DNA from: Arachis hypogaea
Taxonomy: Eukaryota > Streptophyta > Magnoliopsida > Fabales > Fabaceae
Direction of reading: 5' to 3'
NCBI RefSeq assembly: GCF_003086295.3
Contig: NC_092051.1
Coordinates: 21,633,940-21,697,939 of the forward strand
DNA length: 64,000 nucleotides
In this document: positions 57,449 to 64,000 of the stretch, piece by piece
Layout of the letters: the number at the start of each line of letters is the position of its first letter
Numbering within the stretch: position 1 is the stretch's first letter
Made by a program: the position numbers and the translations under genes
Notes under the pieces: model-generated
Told to the model about the DNA's origin: nothing
What the model saw: only the letters and a program-made list of their open reading frames with translations
Databases searched by the model: none

Positions 57449-58575
57449 CATATACTTGCATTCATCATTGAGTCTTATTTGCTGGAGTGGTTCAAAACTT
57501 CGAATTCTACTTTTTGAAGCTATAGCGTAATAGTGTAGAATACATCAAAGACACCAAACTAGATCCCAGAAGACCAAAGATGTTTCTGACATATCAATAA
57601 GTTAGGGTCAACTGGCAAAACAGAACATGCTGCAGTTGGCACCTCCTAATAAGTGATGATGGAATGATCCATTAATTGTCCTCCACATGCATAGGACTTT
57701 CTTTTGGATACAGGGTTTTTAACATTTTTAGTTATTGCATTTGCAACGTTTTTTTAAAGGAAAGTCAATAAAGTGCCTATGTACAATTTGAGACCATGAG
57801 TCGGCTTCTAACCGGAAAGTGATAAGCTTGCAGTGAAAAATAGGTGGTTCTCTTTTCTTTTTATAGAATAAATACTACGAATTCACAAAATTCTTGTGAT
57901 AGTACATCTTTGTCACGTTATCATAAATCCAATTCATTTACTGGCCGAAAGTTTAAGATCTGGAAATCTGTTTGTGAATGTTGTAGAAGATACAATTTTT
58001 CATAGACTTTGTTCTTTTTTTGTTGGAAATTTTGGTGCAGTGGCCTTCATGTAAAGTTGGTAGTTAAAGATAATTTAGTTGAACATGTTAAATTATCAAA
58101 CAATTTTTAACTATTAATTTCACATGAAATTAGCTGTATTTGAGTTTCCAACTCGTTTTTCGTCAATGAAAAAGTTTGTTCTAAATGAGACACATATGGA
58201 CGATTTTGAAGTGGTAGCATGCGTTTGAATTTGGAAGTAGTAACATTTAAAATTTGAAGCTGGTTATTTTCCAATGTGAAATATTTCAAAGAGCAAAAAA
58301 TGTACGGAAGATCATAACCTTTCAACTATATTATGTTAGATTTTACTCTCTTAGATTATGCTGATGGATTTTTAATTATTTTAATTATAAACATTGAAAC
58401 GATCTGAACGGTATTAGAAACTAAAAAAGAATAAAATTAGCATCGCATCAAACACATTGATAACAGCCCCTGCATCAACAATTCAGCCTAAGAGCATGGG
58501 AAATTAAAAACCATCGATCCCTACTATGTTCACTTTCTATGAGGGTAAAAATACAAGAGTAGGGAAACGGATAAT
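57449..58575. other. Spacer between carrier and AGP genes
   Basis: The 3' flanks of the convergent carrier (plus) and AGP (minus) genes. No other gene; the minus frame at 58107-58325 shows no domain. Confidence 0.5.
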
Positions 58576-58960
58576 TCACAAATTGTAGAAAGAGGTATTA
58601 AGAGGGTGGATGAGGTATGTGAGAACCAATGCCACAAGCATAAGCACGTAGGCAATTCCTTGGTCTATTGAAGTACCTGTTTAATAGCAAACGCATTAAT
58701 TAATAACAACATTTTTCTAACACGAAATTCCAAATGCAATGCGTTTGAAGGCAACCTTACACTCTATGATATGCCTAAGTTCAGAAATCAAATGAAAAAG
58801 GAGATAAGAAAAAGGGATAGTCACCATCTCTGGTGGGAGCAGGTGCAGGTGCAGGAGAAAGGGATTGGGCTTCAATAATAGCTGGTTGAAAGATGGCAAG
58901 AAGAGTATATAAGGCCAAAACACCTGACGAAGAAGAAGCAAGAGCTATGAGAAATGTCAT
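58576..58960 (-). CDS. AGP20: Arabinogalactan peptide, AGP16/AGP20 type
   Basis: Two minus-strand exons, 58960-58825 and 58676-58576, joined by a GT-AG intron inside a Gly codon, giving a 78-residue precursor. A signal peptide (about 1-31, ending Ile-Ile-Glu-Ala) is followed by Gln-Ser-Leu-Ser-Pro-Ala-Pro-Ala-Pro-Ala-Pro, the hydroxyproline and arabinogalactan attachment motif. Then come Asp-Gly-Thr-Ser-Ile-Asp-Gln-Gly and a hydrophobic tail, Ile-Ala-Tyr-Val-Leu-Met-Leu-Val-Ala-Leu-Val-Leu-Thr-Tyr-Leu, typical of the GPI-anchor signal. Mature AG-peptides of this group are about 10-13 residues on the plasma-membrane outer face. The precursor ends with a short extra tail (Pro-Leu-Asn-Thr-Ser-Phe-Tyr-Asn-Leu). 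It is too short for simple ORF finding. Confidence 0.9.
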
Positions 58961-60622
58961 TTTCTTTTCTTCTCTTCTTGGGTGCTTTCACAACCAATAC
59001 TGTCAAGAGAGGCTGAGACAATGTGGAAACTTCAGAACCCCAAAACCAAGTATCAATTTGATACTATGTGATTAGCAATTTAGCATACACTGATATGATA
59101 TCACATTTATATAGAAACTCAATTGTAGTGAGTGAACTGATTTGGTAAATACTTGAGTGTCTTTCTTCCTTCTAATATGGGGACCACTTACAACTACGGC
59201 ACGTTCTTTTGAATTGCCGCTAACAAGGGCCATGCGGTAGTTACCTCTTCTGTTTTCCCCATCAGTCAAACTTATATTAGAATATTCACCGAGTTTTCGT
59301 TTACTCTTGATTTATATTTCCTAAATTGACTGATTTTGATGTAGTCTTTTATGTGTCTGTTTAAGAAAAAAGTATATAGCCTAAGTTGCTTTGGATTCCC
59401 TGTTTCCTCCGCTTTCTAGCGTTTTGGCAGTTTTGACCCATTTTTCTCTTCTCTTAAATTGGTGGTCAACTACTTCGGTTTATTAACCTTAGGATGGATC
59501 AGGGTCGGCAATTAATGTTGGACTGAAATTTTTTCCAACCAAAGCTGCAAATGAATAACATTGCAAGTGGTATCCCGAGATATCTCTGTTCTTACGTGTT
59601 CTTCACCATGTAAGCAAAAGGAAAGACTCTTTTATATTCTCCAATCTGGTTTATTGCAAAATGTTGTTTGAACGTGAAAATACACCATAACTAATGGCAT
59701 GTGTAACGGTGAACTGAGCAGTGAACATGCAAGGAGAAACATGCCACGTGCCCATAACTCACGATATGACCTTTCGGGAATGAATCACGCCACCGAATCC
59801 AAGTATTCAATATTCTTGCAGAGTTGCAGTACATTTTGGGAACTATATTTTTGTACATATAACGGTTAGGTTTCTAAATAAAAATACACGGGGTATTATT
59901 GGTTCACCATAATAGAATGGATTTCTTTTTCCTTTTTCACTTGAAAGTTGGAATTGAAGTCCCTTTCGAAATTTAATTATTTAAGAGACAAACACCACCA
60001 ATCACGGTGTTCATAATCGAGGAACTCAAGACCAGTTCAAGAGGACCGTATAATATGCAAATCTGAATCACGTAAATCTATGCACCACATCAATTTAAAT
60101 ATTTCAACATTCATTCGAAAGTAGCGATCCAGATAATAAAATGTGATTCCTAATTTCCTAAGCATCAGTGATCAATCAATCATATAATATATTCCTAAAA
60201 CGAATTAATACAGTGAGAGTCTGTACTAATTCTCGCTTGGTTGGATGTCCAAATGATTATCAACAGACCATACAAACCAAAATTATCACACTGCAAACCA
60301 TTGAAGCCCCAAAACAGTTGAAAATGCTCATTTGAAACCTCTCCCAGCTTACATAAAGTCTTCAGTTCCCTCCCTTATAGTAGTGCCTGCAATAATTTGG
60401 TTCAGGATTGTGAGAAGTATCTTTAGACATTTGTTGGCCTCTTATTTTGCACTACAAGGAAGTGTATGCGCGGGAACGCATGTGTTTATAAATTATCATT
60501 GACATTGTATTCTTCTCCCCAAGTGTAAATTGTTGAATGATTTTACAAGAAGTCAAATCCTAAAAAATTAACTGACCTTGGGTTGCGTGGAGTCTTCACA
60601 CTACTAATATTGGATCTAGGGA
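58961..60622. other. AGP upstream region and spacer
   Basis: Upstream of the minus-strand AGP gene and downstream of gamma-tubulin. Sequence to about 59400 may contain the AGP promoter. No further gene, repeat array or element was recognised. Confidence 0.5.
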
Positions 60623-61290
60623 TCATGTAGCACTGCCTTCTGCTGTTAGCATATTGTTCATGTCCTATATAAGAAAAATAAATAAATAAATAAATAAAAC
60701 CATTTGCAATATGCTACATGAACTTAAAATTGGAAGTTGGCTAGTAGAGAATCAACCTCAATTCCCCATTTGACATAATCTGGGGACTCACAGGCCTTAT
60801 ATTCATCAACCAAAGCCTCAACTTCATCCCTTGATTCATCAAATTCTGAGAGGTCATTATCCTGTACATTTTTCACTGATATTAGATTTGAATAACAAGA
60901 ATCTACAAGAAGGTGGTACAAACCAAAAGCATATTTAACAGACGCAGCAGTGTAGTTCAAAAGACTGATCAGATTGTACACATGAAATTGGCACTTACAG
61001 CAAACATTGGGAACTTCCGGTAGTTATCTAGAAAGGCTTGTTTCTTTCTCAGCTTCTCGTACTGGCTCAAACACCTACTGAAAAGATGTCGGATGCTAGT
61101 ATGGTTTGCCAACATAAGACCACTGACCTATAAAATGGATGATATTATGTTATTTCCTAACTGATTTCTTGTTATCTAACTTCAGACTATTAAGCATTTT
61201 CAAAAGGTATATTGGTTTTTCTCCAATACAATCACATAAATTGAAAGAAACATCATACACACACATAACAACAACAACAACAACAACAAT

Positions 61291-61337
<47 letters not shown>

Positions 61338-63822
61338 AAGGGGGGGGGGGGGTTTGAAAACTTGAAATTAAAGAGGTCATACCCGGTGTGCAGTCTGAAT
61401 ATATGGTGACTTTCTAGATAGAGCAACCTATCAGATGTTCAGGAAACAAGACGAGATCATGTGTGTAATATAAACGAGACAAATTGATGCAGCTGCTAAA
61501 AGCCTAAAACTTCAATTTGCACTGCCACAACACAAGAGAGAGAGAGAGAGACCTGAATACTTGCAGGACCCCACTCAATAAAGTTCACTAGCTTTCTTTC
61601 ACGAATCCTCTGTAAACTTTCATGAACCTAAATCCAGAGAGATAAACTGTTAAAATACTTGTATAGAACCATATTTTTATCTATGAACAAGTCAATCAAA
61701 GCAGGCTGCACCTACAAATTTCATTTATCAGGGGGAAAAAATCAGAAAGAAATGTCATTTTAAGTTTCAAATAAGCTCATTTTAAATTCTCAAGGATAAG
61801 GATGTTTAGACAAAACTGACTTTCACAAAATCGCTCTCACTACTTTTTTAAGAAAATTTGATCTTGGAAAGCAAAATTTATCACAAGGCCAAACAGCTAG
61901 ATGACTAGCAATTCTTATTTTTGTTTTTCTATTGTTTTAATAACAATTTCACTTTGCAAACCGACAATATCCAGGAAATGCTATTAATGCTGCTTATCAT
62001 ACCTGAGTTGGGTCAACTTCTCCTTGAATGATATTCAGAATTGATATATATTTTGCTTGGCTGGCATCTTTCGTCCGAGCATATGAAGACACCATAATAT
62101 TCTTTGCCTGTCAATTGAATTAATGTTTTAGTTGGTAGAACACATAGGAATTTTGTTTGACGCTTTGTTCATGTAGTAATTATACCTGTAAAAGTCTTCT
62201 CATAACATCGAGTACAGTGGTTTTACGAATTACATTAGCCTGCAAGTAGATATCATCAAACTTTTAAATGTTTCATTGAAGTGTAATAGGAAATCACAAT
62301 TAGGCAGCAACTTATCTATATCCTAATTAAATTACAAAAGGAGGGTAAAATGGGAAGAAAGAGGAGAGATAGAGTGTGTAAGATAGTGAGATTAATTCAA
62401 TGATTCTCTGTAAGATTCTTCAAGTCCAACAAGTTAACAACAGAAAAATTTAGAAGACATTAACTAGACTAATATTTTATTCTTCAAAGATAACTTATAT
62501 AAGAAAAACAGATACAATGGTCTCACCTGACGCTCCACTGTCAAAGGGGTATATCCAGTCATTAGAAAATGGCATCTTGGCGTGGGAATCAATGAGGCAA
62601 GAAGACCAACCAAATCATTATTCATGTATCCCGGATACCGAAGAGTGGTTGTGCTGGCAGACATCACTGTAGAAACTAAGGAATTAGTTTGAGCAAATGT
62701 TGGGTTCGACAAATGAAGCCGTTCCACAGCAATCCTATTCAATGCAGTATTGTCAAGAACTACAACACAATCCGCATTAAGCTTTAGTCGCTTGAGTGTT
62801 AACAACGAATTGTATGGTTGCACCACCACATCACTTGTCTCCATTTGATTAGGAAACACACTGTATGTCTGAACCAATTTTTTGCTGTAGCGATCATTCA
62901 GGGTCTCCAACAAGTATGAGCCCATACCTGCATTCAAGTAAGATAAGCAACTAGTACAAAAGCAAGGATATTTTAAGAAATAATAATAAAAAAAGGTACA
63001 CCACTGAGAAGTACTTGAAAAATATCCAGTCTTCTCTGCTATGAAGTAAGTTCAAGGATCATCAGGGAACCCAAACATTATGTTGTACAGGCAAGTTTTT
63101 CACAATAACCTAAAAGGTGCAGACTTGTTCAATTTCTTTTCTTAAGGGTGAGATTAGTTTAACTTTTGTTTGAATGTAAACTATGCATCAAGGGCAAAAT
63201 TAAGTCAAACATTTCACAAATCTTTAGCTTTTCAGATGAACCAACTACACAAATGCTCAATAACAAAAAGGAATAAAAGATGGATCCTATGGGATTTTTT
63301 AAGATAGAGAAGAGATGGAAAGAAACCTGAGCCTGTTCCTCCAGCAATTGAATGACACAGAACAAAACCCTCGAGACTGTCACTGCCATCTGCTTCTCTG
63401 TCAATCATGTCCATTATGTCCTCTTCAACATTCTTTCCCTGATCAAATGCAACAACAACAATAGCTAAGCATTCTTTCACCCCACAAAATTAATACTTGC
63501 TATAAACTACTCATAAACAACGAGACGAAAACCAATCGCAGGAAGCAAGAATCCTCAGTTCTAGGATGATATGCATGCAAATCATGATTGTGGGACAATG
63601 TTATGACTAGTAGTGGCAAACCTGATGGTATCCACTAGCCCAATTGTTTCCTGCACCGCCTCCGTGGTCTGAGACAAAGATGTTCTCATGGTTGTAGAGA
63701 TTACGATAATCACTATTTTGAATGCCATTAATAACTCGAGGCTCCAAGTCGATGAGCAGAGCTCGTGGTATGTAATGCTGATCATCAGCCTGATAGAAGA
63801 ACACATCTTTCCTGTCACCACC
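60623..63822 (-). CDS. TUBG1: Gamma-tubulin, 5' end outside the window
   Basis: Ten minus-strand exons: 63822-63622, 63438-63327, 62927-62527, 62239-62186, 62107-62003, 61627-61553, 61427-61383, 61127-60999, 60861-60757 and 60664-60623. They give 422 residues in one frame. The missing N-terminal exon of about 50 residues should lie beyond 64000, for a total near the usual 474. Seen are [14 protein letters not shown], the GTP-binding Gly-Gly-Thr-Gly-Ser-Gly loop split by an intron, and the gamma-specific Tyr-Met-Asn-Asn-Asp-Leu. It nucleates microtubules in the gamma-tubulin complex at the nuclear surface, cortex and spindle. The C-terminus is [17 protein letters not shown]; failure to splice the last intron would give a different 10-residue end. 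Confidence 0.95.
61295..61352. repeat. (AG)n microsatellite and G13 run in TUBG intron
   Basis: About 19 AG repeats followed by AGAGAAG and 13 consecutive G, preceded by (CAA)n at 61268-61290. All lie in the intron between the Val-Ala-Leu-Ser and Val-Ser-Gly exons. A shorter (AG)n sits at 61535-61550 in the next intron. Confidence 0.9.
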
Positions 63823-64000
63823 CTGCAGCAATTTCACCAAAACAAGTCAACGTAGAACCACACTGCACCAATCACAATCACACACTCCACACTACACAAG
63901 TAACATAACCTAACCTAAACTAAGTAACAGTTCAACACATAGAGCAATTATTAGTCACTGAGATGAGATTCCAGTGTGAATTGGAAGTTGTGTGCTATTG
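63823..64000. other. First TUBG intron (partial)
   Basis: The acceptor is TGCAG at 63823-63827 on the minus strand. No N-terminal tubulin exon (Met-Pro-Arg-Glu-Ile...) is present, so the window ends inside this intron. Confidence 0.75.

Overview
This is a nuclear plant DNA window. The genes have GT-AG introns and plant-specific families, the spacers are very AT-rich, and about half of the sequence is transposon-derived. The families and repeat content suggest a legume, possibly Arachis; that assignment is inference. No bacterial or organellar features were seen.

Host genes, left to right: POB1-type BTB/POZ protein (minus, 11.8-14.2 kb), GDSL esterase/lipase (minus, 16.6-18.8 kb), exosome subunit RRP41 (minus, 20.0-22.2 kb), a single-exon cytokinin response factor of the CRF5/CRF6 type (plus, 40.3-41.2 kb), a mitochondrial carrier of the MTM1/MTM2 type (plus, 54.6-57.4 kb), a small arabinogalactan peptide of the AGP16/AGP20 type (minus, 58.6-59.0 kb), and gamma-tubulin (minus, 60.6-63.8 kb, its first exon lying beyond the right edge). 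I resolved exon boundaries from reading frame, GT/AG sites and family alignment. All seven look intact within the window. From memory of Arabidopsis loci, the order POB1-RRP41-CRF6-AGP20-TUBG1 matches At3g61600-At3g61650, and the duplicated Arabidopsis block on chromosome 2 has LRB1-CRF5-carrier-AGP16. The window therefore looks like the undivided ancestral block that Arabidopsis split between two duplicates.

Mobile DNA fills the spaces. At 3.9-9.5 kb sits a Mutator-like element with a broken transposase and an apparently intact, oppositely oriented GRF zinc-finger passenger gene. At 9.9-10.7 kb is a hAT transposase remnant. At 23.0-24.7 kb is a non-autonomous element with 12-bp termini and a 10-bp target duplication. 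At 25.2-34.5 kb is a nest: a hAT-type element (8-bp target duplication) sits in a Ty3/gypsy remnant and itself contains a 2.0-kb solo LTR (5-bp duplication) and a 5.6-kb decayed L1-type LINE. At 43.6-44.6 kb is a tiny LTR element (TRIM) with tandem repeats between its LTRs. At 48.7-50.2 kb is a 1.5-kb foldback element with a perfect 9-bp duplication. At 51.3-53.6 kb lie a FAR1-type transposase pseudogene and a plant-mobile-domain pseudogene facing it. Several MITEs have exact target duplications.

The host genes are unrelated in function (ubiquitin-ligase adaptor, lipase, RNA exosome, transcription factor, mitochondrial transport, cell-surface peptide, microtubule nucleation) and are held together by synteny rather than a shared pathway. 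I found no new multi-gene biochemical system. The most notable items are the conserved block, the GRF-carrying Mutator element, the TRIM with an internal repeat array, and a 57-bp minisatellite inside a carrier-gene intron.
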